DNA of 64,000 nt, taken from positions 694,594,083 to 694,658,082 of the forward strand of contig NC_081412.1 of NCBI RefSeq assembly GCF_030272615.1. The letters run 5' to 3'. This document shows positions 21,845-33,349 of this stretch, in pieces. The position numbers and the translations under genes were made by a program. Source of the DNA: Cryptomeria japonica. Taxonomy: Eukaryota > Streptophyta > Pinopsida > Cupressales > Cupressaceae. Under the pieces are notes generated by a model, which was not told where the DNA came from, did not search any database, and saw only the letters and a list, made by a program, of their open reading frames with translations. How positions within the stretch are numbered: the stretch's first letter is position 1; the number at the start of each line of letters is the position of its first letter.

Positions 21845-23399
21845 TTGCGTGATTCATGAGTGTAGGAGATTGCAGGTACAACACCGCCTAGGGTGAGGTT
21901 CATCTCCTTCAGGATTCGCAAGGTTGAGTATACCTCCTCCATCCTTAGAATTCGGATTTGGGGATCATAAAACTCTCGTCTTGCCTTAGCCATGGTCAGG
22001 TGAGCATCATGTGTGGTCCGAAGGGTTTTCTTTTCATTTGGGTTGCGTGTCATGTGACTAGTGGACTTTCTCAGTTTGCGTGCCTTGCGTGTGGTAAATG
22101 GAGTATTTTATCCTAAGTATTTAATTCAATTTAATGTGTGGGTGTACGCATTAGTAGTTTAGAAATTTAAAATAGATAGTTTTCTTTTATATGATTAATC
22201 GTTAATTTAAGAGATCGCTTTATTTATATTTGTAGCAAGCTTAAGTATTTAAATTGAATTAATGTGTTCATTTACGCATTAGTAGTTGAAGAATTAAAAT
22301 AAATAGGTTTCCTTCATGAGATTAGTTATTTATTAAAAAGACCGCTTTATTATGTGTAGCGAGTTTAATTTAATAGTTAATTTTAAATAACAAATTTAAT
22401 TAGGTTATGTGTTTTTAAAAAGGAAGATTTAAAGTCATTGGAAATAGAAATAAATTAATAACTTTTGCATTTTGGAAAAGAAAGGGTAAATTTTATTATT
22501 TAAAGAAAATTATTTTTAATTTGTAAAGTTTATATAGTATAAAAGATTGATTTTTGGAAATTTAAATTAATCTAAATGCTTTACCCTGGTCAATAGTTTT
22601 GAAATATAATGTAGGCCTAAATTAATATTGAGAAATTAAAATTTAAAACTAAATAAGAGATAGAAGCATTTTAAATTTTAATTAGAAAAGCGAGTTAGAT
22701 TTATTGAATAGTGGAGAAGAATGATTTTCATTTTCATTTTTTTTTTATTTCACAAAAAATGCGTAAATTCGAAATTTGAAATTAGGTCAGGAAAAAGGGG
22801 GGTTTCCATTTAACCTAAGTGGAGAAATATTTTGTGGGTGGAAATTCTTTAAAAATATATATATATTCTAGGTGGAGTTTTTCTTTTGGGAAAGGAATGG
22901 AGTTCTTCTAGAATGGCAGGTTGGGCTCATCATCAAAAATTCTTCCTGGAATGTGTATTGAGGTAGGAATTTGTTCATAGTTTGATTAAAATGTCTATTA
23001 AAAAAAAAAAAAGGGGTTTTGAATGTTCTTTCTTGCAAATATGGTTTTCAAATTCTCCATTGGATGTCCATGAGTAAGTTCATAGAAGAAATTTGTTAGA
23101 GAATTGCTTATTGTAGGATCTTTGTGTGAGAAACAGACTACCTTATGCCCAAATAATGTTTCGATTGGATGGCTATTCATCAATCCCTTCTATTTTTTTT
23201 CGAAAAACCATAACATTCTGGAAAAAGAAAAAAAAAATGGTTGTGACTATGATAAATGGTTAATGGGAGATTTATGTTTATTTTAAGTTATTCATTTATG
23301 GGTATTTAAAAAAAAAATGGTTAAGTCGAAACTGGATCATAAGAAAAGAAAAAATATACAAAAAATATTAAACAAAAAAAAAAGAGTAAATTTGGGGTT

Positions 23400-23700
23400 T
23401 TCAGGGGAGGAGCCAAAGCTCAACCCGCCCCTCCCCGCGGCATTGCCGCAGCTCCTCTCGGTGCCCACACAAAGTGGGGGCCGGAGGGGACTGCGTCTCC
23501 CATGGAGGTCGTAGCTCCTCCCGGCTCCACTATGTGGGGGGCCGAAGGGCCTACGACCCCCATGGCGAGCAAAGTACCCCCGACTCCACTGTAAGTGGAG
23601 GCCGAGGGGCCTGCATCCTTCGTGGAGGCCGTAGCCTCTTCAGCTAGGGCATGGCCGCCCTAGGGTTTCGCCGCCTAGGGTTTGGGCCGCCCTCAAAATT
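23400..23700. repeat. GC-rich island with 60-63-bp tandem repeats
   Basis: A sharp GC-rich block in otherwise AT-rich DNA. Three imperfect copies begin near 23450, 23513 and 23573 (CTCC..CGGCTCCAC...GTGGGGGCCG...GGGCCT). It ends with two TAGGGTTT words at 23661-23668 and 23676-23683, the reverse of the plant telo-box. Its place in the LTR suggests a promoter or leader element, but no TATA box can be tied to it. Confidence 0.75.
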
Positions 23701-23881
23701 ATTATGTTTTTTTTATTTATTATTTGATTTGCATTTAAAACATGAATATGGTGTTTTCAGTGTATAGAAAAAAAAAGAGAAGGATTACTTATTAATATAA
23801 ATTTAATTATAAGTAATATTTGGTATTATAAATGTGAGTTGAGACTTTTATTTTAGTAAGTATTGTTTTAAAAAAAAGAGG

Positions 23882-23884
<3 letters not shown>

Positions 23885-23914
<30 letters not shown>
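23885..23914. repeat. (TA)n microsatellite
   Basis: Short AT dinucleotide run in the solo LTR. Confidence 0.85.
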
Positions 23915-23918
<4 letters not shown>

Positions 23919-25179
23919 TATATGCTAATATAGATAATATCTATTTAGCATATATTATTAATTATATATATTGATTTTCGGATTCAATATAGCAATGACT
24001 TTCATTATATTTACAAATGTTGAAATGTTGTATTTAATTTTTATTTCATTTAAGTGGGAAACTATTGGGACTCATGTATAGATGCTAATGAGTAAATCGA
24101 ATGGTGGTATTAGTCTTTAATTTTTAAATCTATGCAATAGAAGCTTAATTTAGCTCGGGAATGATTTTCCCATTTCTTTATTCACTCTTAATGTATTTTG
24201 TTCTCTATAGTAAAAGGGTGATTTCTGTGTAGTTAGAGAATGGGCTAGATTATTGTTCTAAAACCAACTTGTCATTACTGTTTATCTAAGGATTAAATAC
24301 TTGAGAAAAGACTGTATTTACCCGTTAACGCTTGAGCATGGCTAATATTTTGATAATCATTATGTCTATAATAATAGCACGTCCTTGATAGGTATGTTGG
24401 GTCCCTATCGTTTGGTTTCTTTTGTTAGGTCATAGTCGGTCAAGTCTCCATTTAGGGTACCGATAGTTAAGAAACCCTTGTTTTTGCTTTGATGTATTCA
24501 TTAGGATCCACTTCAAAAGGGATCATTATGTAATTATCGACCGAGGTGGTTGTTGTATATTGGTTGAGTTCGCCTAAGTGGCAAAGATGTAAAAGACATG
24601 TAAATTATGTATTCCTAATGATATTAAATGCCAGAGGGATCTTGCAGTTGAGCAGACCTAGAGATGTAGCCCTCTAGGGGTGAACTCCGAGATCATATCC
24701 GTGTTATGCGATGCCTTGTCTCTCTTATTTCTTACATTAAGTTATCATGTATGGTTGCTTTTCATAAGTGTATAATAGGAATTTAATGAAGCTAATTTTC
24801 AAATGCATGAATTTAGTCATCTTGATAAATGTAGTAATTAGGGTCATAAAAGATTGTAATTGTGATTATGGAAAAATATTCGTTAATGTTAATTAAAAGA
24901 AGTAATAGTGGAAACGATCTCGCTAGGTTACCATTATTGGATTAACTTGTTATAAGACTTGTAAATTGAATGAATGTGAATGGATAACAAAGATAGGATT
25001 AATGTCATAATATCTAAATTGAAAACTAATGGATGAACTCCATATGGGAATTTACCTTTTTATCTTAGTAAATGAATATCGTCATGTTAGTCATATGTCA
25101 CTATATTGGATGAATTTATTTAGTTATTTTTGTTTTAATCTTAACAAATAATCCTTACCAGATTAATTTTATAATTGGA

Positions 25180-25740
25180 TGAACTCAAATTGTTTGCCAC
25201 ACTTTACCTCTATAAATGGTCTTCCTCATAATAACTATAATGGAAGAAAAAGGGGAGAACTCATTTAGTTGTTTAAATCTTGTCCATAGCAAATATATTT
25301 CTTCATATTAGCTTTATTTTAACTAAAAAGAGTGACACACATTAAGTTAGTTATATTTTAATCCTAATGGAAGAACGTCACTATGTACTTATATTTTAAT
25401 CCTGAAAGAATGAATATCATCTTGCTAACTATACTTTAATTAAAGGGATGAACTCGTGTGGCCCTAATACATTTTCACCTTAATGAATTGAGCTCCATCT
25501 ATTAGCATTATTTTAACTCCAATGAAAGAACTCTATGGCTACTTACATTTTATCCTCCATAAAAGGACTACGACACATTAGTTGGTTTTGCTTGAAATCA
25601 ATAGAAGGAATCCTCATTTTTATTAATTACAGTTTAAACCTAAATGAATGAATCTCAGCTTATTAGCCATACTTCTAATTATAAAGGATGATATCAATTG
25701 TGGGTGGTTACCTTAAACCCAAATAAGTGAATGCGTCCTA
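25180..25740. repeat. Degenerate tandem repeat, period about 40 bp
   Basis: Words like TTTTAATCCTAA..GAATGAA..TCATCT..TTAGCTATA recur about every 38-43 bp (for example near 25354, 25393, 25433, 25476 and 25511). Copies are highly diverged; no coding sense. Confidence 0.5.
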
Positions 25741-26058
25741 AGATTCTAAGATGGCAATTTATCCAGCATAATATATATCCATGTCTTAAGTATTAACATG
25801 TAATTAAGATATCCAGCTTAATTGGATCGATTGTTGCAAGTTGAGTTAGGTGTAAGGATACGTAATCATGTTGGGAAACTCCTTAGGTTCATTTAGTCTT
25901 CCGCTATGTTATCTAAGTTTTAGATAACTCTAAATTATCTTAATGTTGTAACTTATTATTAACACTCGTAATTATTATTATTATAAAAAAAATTATTTAC
26001 ACTCTATTTGAGTGTTTTTAACTTAAACCCTTTTGGGGATTCCTGGCGGGGCATTATA

Positions 26059-26064
26059 GTGTTA
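26059..26064. repeat. Target duplication, right copy
   Basis: GTGTTA after the solo LTR end, pairing with 21541-21546. Confidence 0.75.
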
Positions 26065-26293
26065 TTTGTTCATAGGAAGCAATGCCTTGATTTACCTCTT
26101 CTTGGAAAGAAATAACTTTAGATTGGGTTGGTTGGGTGCTTCCTTGTTTCTAAATTGTCAAGATTTAGTTAGTCATTCTTTCCAGTGTGTTTATTTCACC
26201 ATTTACCTTGCTGTTAAAACTCTTCCTTGAAATTTTAGAAATTGGCATCGTATGTGTGTGCCCGTGAAATAATTTTGGAAATGGAATGTTCCT

Positions 26294-26912
26294 TGTGGTA
26301 AGTGTTACTGGTTTGAAGTGGTAAGTGTTATTAGTTTGAAGTGGTAAGTGGTACAGGTTCGAAGTGGTAGGTGTCACCGATTTGAAGTGGTAAGTGTTAC
26401 CGGTTCGAAGTGGTAAGTGTCACCGGTTTGAAGTGGTAAGTGTTACCGATTTGAAATGGTAAGTGTTACTGGTTCGAAGTGATAAGTCTTACCGGTCTGA
26501 AGTGGTAAGTGTTACCCATTTGAAGTGGTATGTGTTACCGATTTGAAGTGGTAGGTGTCACCGGTTCGAAGTGGTAAGTGTTACCAATTCAAAGTGGTTG
26601 GTGTTACCGATTCAAAGTAGTAGGTATCACTGGTTCAAAGTGGTAAGTGTTACCAGTTTGAAGTGGTAAGTGTCACCGGTTCAAAGTGGCAACTATTACT
26701 GGTTTGAAGTGGTAAGTGTTACCGGTTCGAAGTGGTAAGTGCTACCAGTTAGAAGTGGTAAATGTCACCGGTTTGAAGTGGTAAGTGTTACCAGTTTGAA
26801 GTGGTAATTGTTACCAATTCGAAGTGGTAAGTGTTACCGATTCAAAGTGGTAAGTGTTACTGGTTCGAAGTGGTAGGTGTTACTAGTTCAAAGTGGTAAG
26901 TGTCACTGGTTG
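26294..26912. repeat. 23-bp minisatellite in 5' LTR
   Basis: About 27 head-to-tail units of GAAGTGGTAAGTGTTACCGGTTT type. Main variants are GTGTTACC against GTGTCACC, and TTCGAA against TTTGAA or TTCAAA at the joint. GGTAA and TTACC inside each unit are inverted with a GTG loop. Confidence 0.95.
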
Positions 26913-28611
26913 GTAGTGGCAGTGTTACTAGTGGTAGCAGCACTACCGGTAAGTGGTGTTTGTTGGCCTAGTAGCAACACAACCATGGGTTGGTTTAACC
27001 CCCGCTTAGCTTTGATCCCTCACAAGTCTCAAAACCAATTTGTGTTAAGAACTTAAATTTTATAAATGGAATGTTTAAAGTGGTATTGTGTGATGTAATG
27101 TGATTTTCATGTGATTTTTATTATGTGGTTAATAAATTTATGAATGAAAATTAAGGCATGAATTAGATATTCAAATGGGTAGATTTGGAATATTGATTTG
27201 GAAATTGATTAGATGTGACTGCTAGAAAGGAGTGTTTTATTTAATTTTCAATCAATGATATTGCAAGTGTTTATGATTCTGATATTTTCAAAGATTGTTT
27301 AAGAGTGTGAATTTGATGTATTTAGCTATCCTTGCAAGTGTTTATTGTGATATTTTGGTCTATGGTTTAGTCATCCTGTGGTGGTATAATTAGTACCTTT
27401 GACCAAGTGATATATGTTGGCTCCGTTGTCTTAACCATGTAGTGTCTTTGCCTTATGGTTAGTCAAGAGTCAGTATGTTCCTTGTTTGACCACTTGTTTT
27501 TTATAGTGGTGTTATGGTTGTCTACTTTTCCATAGGGTCCATGGGGAGTGACCATGCTTGTATAGTGTCCCTTGAGAGAGTGGCTTTTGCTTGGGGGTTG
27601 CACCCAAAGTGGTAGGTATTATGGCCCAACAAAATTCAAATAATAACTGGTAATCTAATGAATTGATTAGGTGGGTAGTTTCATTAAATTAATAAGATAA
27701 TGTACCTTGCACAAAGGTGGGTGCTTGTATTGAGGCTCATAATGTAGTGAGAAGGCTTGTAATGGCAAACCATCTGCCTTGTCTTCATGAAAGGCTCGAA
27801 GGGTCCACACGAGACTTAGTTGGAGCCAGAGGTTCAGGAGAGGTTACCAAGATGGAGATATGGGACCTATGATAGCCTACCAAGGTAACCATCAAGCTAT
27901 GCGATGACACTCTCTCTTTAGGTTCACTTGTGTTTTTGTGATGTTGAGTCACCTGGATTACTGTGGAGTTTCTTGTGTTGTCATAGATTCATATTGTTTT
28001 GTCAACCATGTCATGCTTATGCTTGGTTGAGGGTCCTCAACTATCTCCTAGCACGGTGGGGTGATTCCATGCGAGGATTGGCTTTGTAGGTGTTTCTGTG
28101 GTTCGTGACTCATGCTTCATCTCATGTTTTGGAGATTTTTGGTATTTGTAGACCTATGTGGTCATTGTATCATTGTAATATTGATCTTATGTAACCTTGT
28201 AATTGGATGAGACCTATCCTTTATGTTTATTGAGATTCTATGTATTGTAAGAACAATGTAATCCTATGTTTGGATGTTTTTATTAGTTTCCTTGATGATG
28301 TTAGTAAATGCTTATTGAAGTGGAAATTATGTTGTATCCTTTCAATCTTTCTATGATGAGTCTTTATTTGCTTTGGCTACTTGTGATCATTGAGTTAATG
28401 ATGCATATGTGGATTTATGATTTTATGGAATTTATTCTTGAAGTTAATTCTTCGTTGGTAACCCTTAAGGAATTCTGTTGTAAGTCTTCCACTTGTGTTA
28501 TCATGCATGTTGTGTAAATTCACTTATGATGTTTATACTTTAAAAAAAAAAGAAAATTGTTTCACCCTTGTTGTGTGTTTTCCTTCGGGGTTCCTAGCGG
28601 GGCATTTCATT

Positions 28612-28623
28612 TGGTATCAGAGC
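28612..28623 (+). promoter_or_regulatory. Primer-binding site (initiator Met tRNA)
   Basis: TGGTATCAGAGC, 2 bp after the LTR end GGGGCATTTCA. Confidence 0.95.
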
Positions 28624-28762
28624 CCATGTTTCAACACTGGGTACTCTGGGTTTATAGTGAGCTCATTTGCCTTGACCTTTTTGTGTAGGTCTTGTGGTGT
28701 AAGTTCCTTGTGTCTTTCTTTGCCTTGATCTGAACCTTTTTCTCTTATGCAGTGTTTAGGTC

Positions 28763-30100
28763 ATGGCTAGGAAAGCCAAGGGAGGTGGCTATGTTGGTGG
28801 CCACATCAGAGGCAGAGGAGGAGGAAGGGGTCGAGGTTCCAACTGCCATAGTCCTTCACCACCACCCACTCATGCAAGTGTGGATAGAGATCAGTCGGTT
28901 CATCAAGAGGAACCACCTTCAATAGAGCAGGTTCTCGAGAGGGAGGAGCTGCATCAGATGTTTCATGAGGTGCTAGCTAGACTAGGCCCCAGACCTGAGA
29001 TGGATCAGCCCATCCATGGTCGGGTAGAGGAGTCACTTTAGGGGATTCTATAGAGAGAGAGAGAGAGGTCTCCTAGAAGGAGAGAAGTCCTAGAGGACCC
29101 AAATCCAACTATCTTAGGGCACTTGAGGGACTTGATGAGGTCCAATCCTCCCTTCTTTGATGGAAAAGGTACCGGTGTCGAGGTAGAGACCTGGCTCATC
29201 AGTTTGGACCAATGTTTTTCTATGTACTCTTATAGTAGCAACACCAAGGCGAGATGCACAATCATGCATCTTGAGAGCTTCACATCTATCTGGTGGAGAT
29301 TAGAGGAGGAGAGGATCAATGTGAGAATTAACACTGCATCTTGGGAGATCTTTTTGGAGAGGTTCAGTGCATGATTCCTCTCACCCCAATGGAGGCAGTC
29401 GTGAGTAGATGAGTTCTATGCTTTGTACTAGTTTGGGTTGTTAGTGGATCAGTTTGAGCACAAGTTCTATGAGCTCAAACAGTATGTTGGGATCGATAAT
29501 GATGAGGCTATGCTTGTGCAACACTTCTTGAGGGGTCTTAATGACTGCATTAGTGGAGAAGTGAGAGTTTTTGAGCCTACTTCAGTGGAGGTAGCTGTAG
29601 CGAAAGCTAGGTTGGTAGAGCAGAACCCTAGCCTTGCTCATGGTGGCTAGTTTGGAGTTCAGATTGGGAGTGATCCTTTCAGTGGATCTAGAGGTAGAGG
29701 GAATTAGTCCTAGACTGCTGCACCTTTTAGGGTCCTCAGGCACTCGCCAAGGGTGGATAGAAGCAGTAGTAGCCGCCGAGACTGAAGTAGTCTCAGGGCT
29801 AGTAGGGTGGCAACTCTCATGTTTTGGAAGAAGGGTAGGGAAACCTTTCCAAGGAAGTCTTCTTAGGGAGCATCTCAAGCCCCTAGTGGGGAGAGCTTTG
29901 AATAGTCTAGTGGATCATCTAGAAGTAGAGGACCTAGTAGTGGAGCTTGCTTTACTTGTGGTTAGTTTGGCCACAAGGCCGCTCAATATCCTCGATCTTT
30001 GCATCAGTTGATTAGTCAGAGGTCAACTACATCAAAACCGACAATGGGGGATGCAGGTAGATTCCATAGAGTATTTGCAGCGGTGGATGACTGCTAGGGT
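28763..30100 (+). pseudogene. Chromovirus gag
   Basis: Gag forms the particle that encloses the RNA. The frame opens with ATG at 28763; the first residues are Gly/Arg-rich (RGGGRGRGS). The retrotransposon gag domain follows at about 29123-29640, with PPFFDGKGT, WLISLDQCF and MVDQFEHKFYELKQY-like features. The CCHC knuckle near 29948 reads CFTCG, stop, FGHKAAQYP, so the last Cys has become Tyr and a Gln codon has become TAG. Frame 2 is kept throughout. In-frame stops near 29039, 29370, 29428 and 29648 mark decay. It continues into protease without a frame change. Confidence 0.88.
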
Positions 30101-30630
30101 AAGCATCAGAGTATTGTGATTGAGACCACAAGTGTGTTGCATGGTACCCCTATCTCTGTACTTTTTGATTCCGGTGCTTTAGATTCTTTTATTTCTTCAT
30201 CCATTGTGGAGCGGTGTGGTCTCATGTCTTCTAAGTAAGCAAATAGGTGGCAAGTAGAGTTGGCTACCGGTGTGTGAGTGTGTGTAGATGCTTTCATCCC
30301 TAGTTATGAGTTGGACCTAGGACCCTTTGTCACTTTAGTTGACCTTTGAGTCATTCCTTTGGGGTCTTGTGGAGTTGTGTTGGGGATGGATTGGTTATCA
30401 TCCCATAGCACTCATGTAGACTGTCGTCAGAAGATAGTAGAGTGTGTAGATGACCTTGACAGGAGAGTGGGGATCATTGGGGTTCAGGGATTGATATCCT
30501 TATATATGATTTATGCTATGCAACTTAGGCGGTACATGCATCAAGGGTGTCATCTTTTTGCGGTTGCTCTTAAGGATGTGGATGAGGGAGAGAGTCAATA
30601 AATTGCTCTTGATGGTCACCCTATTCTTCA
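30101..30630 (+). pseudogene. Chromovirus protease
   Basis: An aspartic protease that would cut the polyprotein. The active site VLFDSGALDSFIS lies at 30158-30196 with DSG intact at 30167-30175. The second conserved part, VVLGMDWLSSH, lies near 30376-30408. The frame is the same as gag and reverse transcriptase, as is usual for plant chromoviruses with a single gag-pol. In-frame stops near 30236 (TAA), 30275 (TGA) and 30347 (TGA) break it. Confidence 0.88.
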
Positions 30631-31496
30631 AGAGTACGAGGATGTGTTTCCATTGGATATTCCCGGTATGCCTCTGAAGCGAGACATAGATTTTCGCATT
30701 GACTTGGTTCCTGGTGCGGAACCTATTTTGAGAGTGCCATATTGGATGACTACTTAGGAGTTGAGTGAGTTGAAGTTGTAAGTTGAGGAGTTTTTGGCCA
30801 AGGGATTCATTTGTCCTAGTGTTTCTCCTTGGGATGTGTTGGTTATCTTCGTCAAGAATAAGGATGGTTCTCTTTGATTATGTATTGATTATCGATAGTT
30901 GAATAACGTAACCATCCAGAATCGATATCCATTGCCTCAGATTGATGATCTCTTTAATCAAGTGAAGGGAGCCAAGGTGTTCTCCAAGATAGACTTGAAG
31001 TTTGGGTATCATCAGTTGCACATTCATGATGCATACATTCATAAGATGATGTTTTGTACTCATTATGTGCCTTCAGTGTTCATGAGTCTTATGAATGGGG
31101 TTTTTTGCACCTACCTTGACCACTTTTTTCTTGTGTTCTTGGATGACATATTGATTTATTCTAGATCCATGGAAGAGCATGAGGGTCACTTGCGTTAGGT
31201 ATTGCAGTGCTTGAGGGAGAATCAACTTTTTGCGAATTTGGAAAAGTGTGATTTCTTCCAGTTAGAGGTGAGCTATCTTGGTCATATAGTTTTGGAAGAA
31301 GGTGTGTCCATGGATCCTTCTAAGATCCAAGCCATTATTGATTGGCCAGCACCGACCAATGTTTCTGAAGTTCGAAGTTTCATGGCTTTGGTCAGATATT
31401 ACCATTGCTTTGTTCAGAGCTTTTCTCAAATAGGCCATCTGATTACTTCTCTTCAGAGGAAAGGGAAGAATTTTGTTTGGTCAGAGTAGTACGATT
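30631..31496 (+). pseudogene. Chromovirus reverse transcriptase
   Basis: Copies the RNA into DNA. Visible in order: a hydrophobic-acidic lead (IDFRIDLVPGA), a stop where Gln is usual in TTQEL (near 30756), FVKNKDGSL then a TGA, DYR-stop-LN where Gln is invariant (30896), [24 protein letters not shown], and FLDDILIYS with both catalytic Asp codons at 31142-31147. The thumb follows with KCDFF, LGHIV and VRSFMALVRYY. The usual FGLTNAP box is degraded to [10 protein letters not shown]. At about 31490 a deletion of several tens of bases joins it to RNase H in another frame. Confidence 0.92.
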
Positions 31497-31910
31497 TCAT
31501 GGTATGCCAGATGCCTCTTTGGAAGGTATAGGTGCAATACTTATGCAGGATGGACATGTGGTTGCCTATGAGTCTCGCAAACTCAAGGATCATGAGTTGA
31601 ACTATCCAGTTCATGACTTAGAGTTGGCACCTATAGTGCATGCGTTGGTTCATTGGAGACATTTCCTGTTGGGGCATCGGTTTGAGCTGCATAGTGATCA
31701 CCGCAGTTTGCAGTATATTTTCACGCAGCCGAACTTGAATGCTCGACAACGAAGATGGATGGAATTCCTCTGTGAGTATAATTTTGAGGTTTGTTATATT
31801 CAGGGGAAAGAGAATGTAGTGGCAGATGCTTTGAGCCATAGGCGGCATGAGGTTGCAACATTGTCCCTTGGTGTGGACTTGAGTGAGAGAATTCTTAGAG
31901 TTCTTCCTTA
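31497..31910 (+). pseudogene. Chromovirus RNase H
   Basis: Removes RNA from the RNA-DNA hybrid. Frame 1 reads PDASLEGIGAILMQ, then VAYESRKLKDHELNYPVHDLELAPIVHAL, the HSDHRSLQYIF box and VVADALSHR. The catalytic set can be matched: Asp at the start, Glu in DLELAP, Asp in SDHRSL and Asp in ADALS. The frame differs from the reverse transcriptase because of the deletion near 31490; the N-terminal strand is shortened. No internal stop is seen until 31909. Confidence 0.9.
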
Positions 31911-33315
31911 GGACACCTAGTATCAGGATGTTAGAGCCATGGCGGAGTCTGGAATGCCATTGGAGGGTAGATATTCTAGATATACTCTTGAGTTAGATGG
32001 TCTTCTTAGACATGTTGGACAGATCTATGTACCTCCTTTGGAGGGTCTTCACGTTTTGATCATGACTGAGGCCCATTGTGCACCTTATTCGACACACCTT
32101 GGTGTCAAGAAGATGCACGTAGATCTTAGATAGATATATCATTGGGCTGGTATGAAACATGACATTGCTGATTTTGTGTCCAAGTGCTTGGAATGTCAGC
32201 AGGTGAAGGCAGAGCACCACCACTCTGCAGGGCTTTTACAATTGAATTTGATACCAGATTGGAAATGGGATATCATTTCCATGGATTTCATAATAGGGTT
32301 GCCTATTTCTTCATGGCGTCATGATGCCATCATGGTCATTATTGATAGATTGACCAAAGTTGCTCATTTTGTTCCTATTCTATCTTCTTATACTACAGAA
32401 GTGGTGGCACAAGTCTTCTTGGAAGATGTGGTGAGGTTGCATGGGATCCCAAGGCGAATCATTTCTGATAGAGACCATGTCTTTACATTGGCCTTGTGGA
32501 CCTCACTTTAGCATGCTTTGGGGACCCAATTGAACTTCAGTTCAGCTTATCACCTAGAGATCGATGGTTAGACTGAGCATGTGAATCAGGTCTTGGAGGA
32601 CATGCTTTGCATGTATGTTATGGATCAGCAACTATGTTGGGAGGAATATCTTTGCCTTGTGGATTTTGCTTATAATAACAGTTATCACAGCTGTATAGGC
32701 ATATCACCCTTCCAGGAATTATATGGTTGTCCTTGTCGTACTCCTTTGAGTTGGGATCGGTTGGAGGATAGGGTGTGTTTAGGCCCGGATTTTCTTCCTG
32801 AGATGGAGCAGTAGGTTGAGCTATTTTGTGGGCATTTGGTTGCTACCCAGGATATGTAGAAGAAGTATAGTAATGCTCATAGAGTCGACTGCTAGTTTTC
32901 TATTGGTGATCGTGTGTTCTTGAGAGTGTGTTTGTGGAAGAGTCTGATCCATTATGGAAAGGGTTCTAAGTTGGTGCCTCATTTTGTAGGCCCTTTTGAG
33001 ATCCTTGAGAGGATATGACCTATTGCCTACCATCTTGCCTTGCCGCCAAGTCTATCCCGCATCCATGATGTCTTCCATGTTTCTATTCTTCATCCTTATT
33101 GTTGTGATGTGACCCATGTTCTTGATTAGAGTTCTTTGTAAGTCGAGGACATGCATCTTTCCATGGATCTTGTGCACATCCTTTAGCATCAGGATTTGAC
33201 CCTTAGGGGTCACAACATTGAGCAGGTAAGGGTCCTATGGGACCCTAGTGATGAGTCCTTTGTGACTTGGGAATATGCAACAAAGATGAGAGAGCTTTAT
33301 TCTTATCTATTTTAG
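31911..33315 (+). pseudogene. Chromovirus integrase with chromodomain
   Basis: Inserts the DNA copy into the genome. The zinc-binding part keeps CLECQQ near 32185. The core has MDFIIGLP near 32281, SDRDHVF near 32464 and, after a TAG where Gln is usual, TEHVNQVLEDML near 32573, so the DDE triad is traceable. The GPFEILE box (near 32992) leads into the C-terminal part. A chromodomain-like end (VRVLWDPSDESFVTWEYATKM) lies at about 33223-33300; in chromoviruses this domain reads histone marks and steers insertion. Final TAG at 33313-33315. At least ten in-frame stops, mainly TAG for Gln. Confidence 0.9.
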
Positions 33316-33339
33316 GCTTCCACAAGTAAGCCTAGGCTT

Positions 33340-33349
33340 GGGGAGAGGA
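33340..33349 (+). promoter_or_regulatory. Polypurine tract
   Basis: GGGGAGAGGA directly before the 3' LTR start TGTAGTACCCC. Confidence 0.9.

Larger units (their letters stand above)
21548..26058 (+). mobile_element. Solo LTR nested in the chromovirus LTR
   Basis: A 4,511-bp block, absent from the 3' LTR, flanked by GTGTTA on both sides. It begins TGTAATGCCCC and ends GGGGCATTATA, an 11-bp inverted pair with one mismatch. Its last 20 bp (ATTCCTGGCGGGGCATTATA) closely match the end of the host LTR, so it comes from a sister chromovirus family. No internal primer site or coding domain is present, which fits loss by LTR-LTR recombination. It holds a (TA)n tract, a GC-rich island and a degenerate repeat field. 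Confidence 0.85.
20144..28609 (+). mobile_element. 5' LTR of the chromovirus, split by a solo LTR
   Basis: Starts TGTAGAACCCC, ends GGGGCATTTCA. Length is 8,466 bp, but removal of the nested 4,511-bp LTR and 6 bp of duplicated target leaves 3,949 bp, close to the 3,903 bp of the 3' LTR. It contains the 23-bp minisatellite at 26294-26912. Relative to the 3' LTR it lacks about 70 bp near 28,070. Apparent open frames in it are repeated in the 3' LTR and have no family signal. Confidence 0.92.

Noticed and set aside
21558-22053. Tyr/Ile-repeat open frames
   Set aside because: Produced by the (TA)n microsatellite.
26294-26912. CRISPR-like array
   Set aside because: Units are contiguous 23-bp repeats with no unique spacers, and lie in LTRs.
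13186-33315. TAG/TAA read as Gln (variant genetic code)
   Set aside because: Many stops fall at Gln sites, but others replace Trp or Arg, Gln codons CAA/CAG are still common, and the elements are plainly plant nuclear. C-to-T decay explains all of it.
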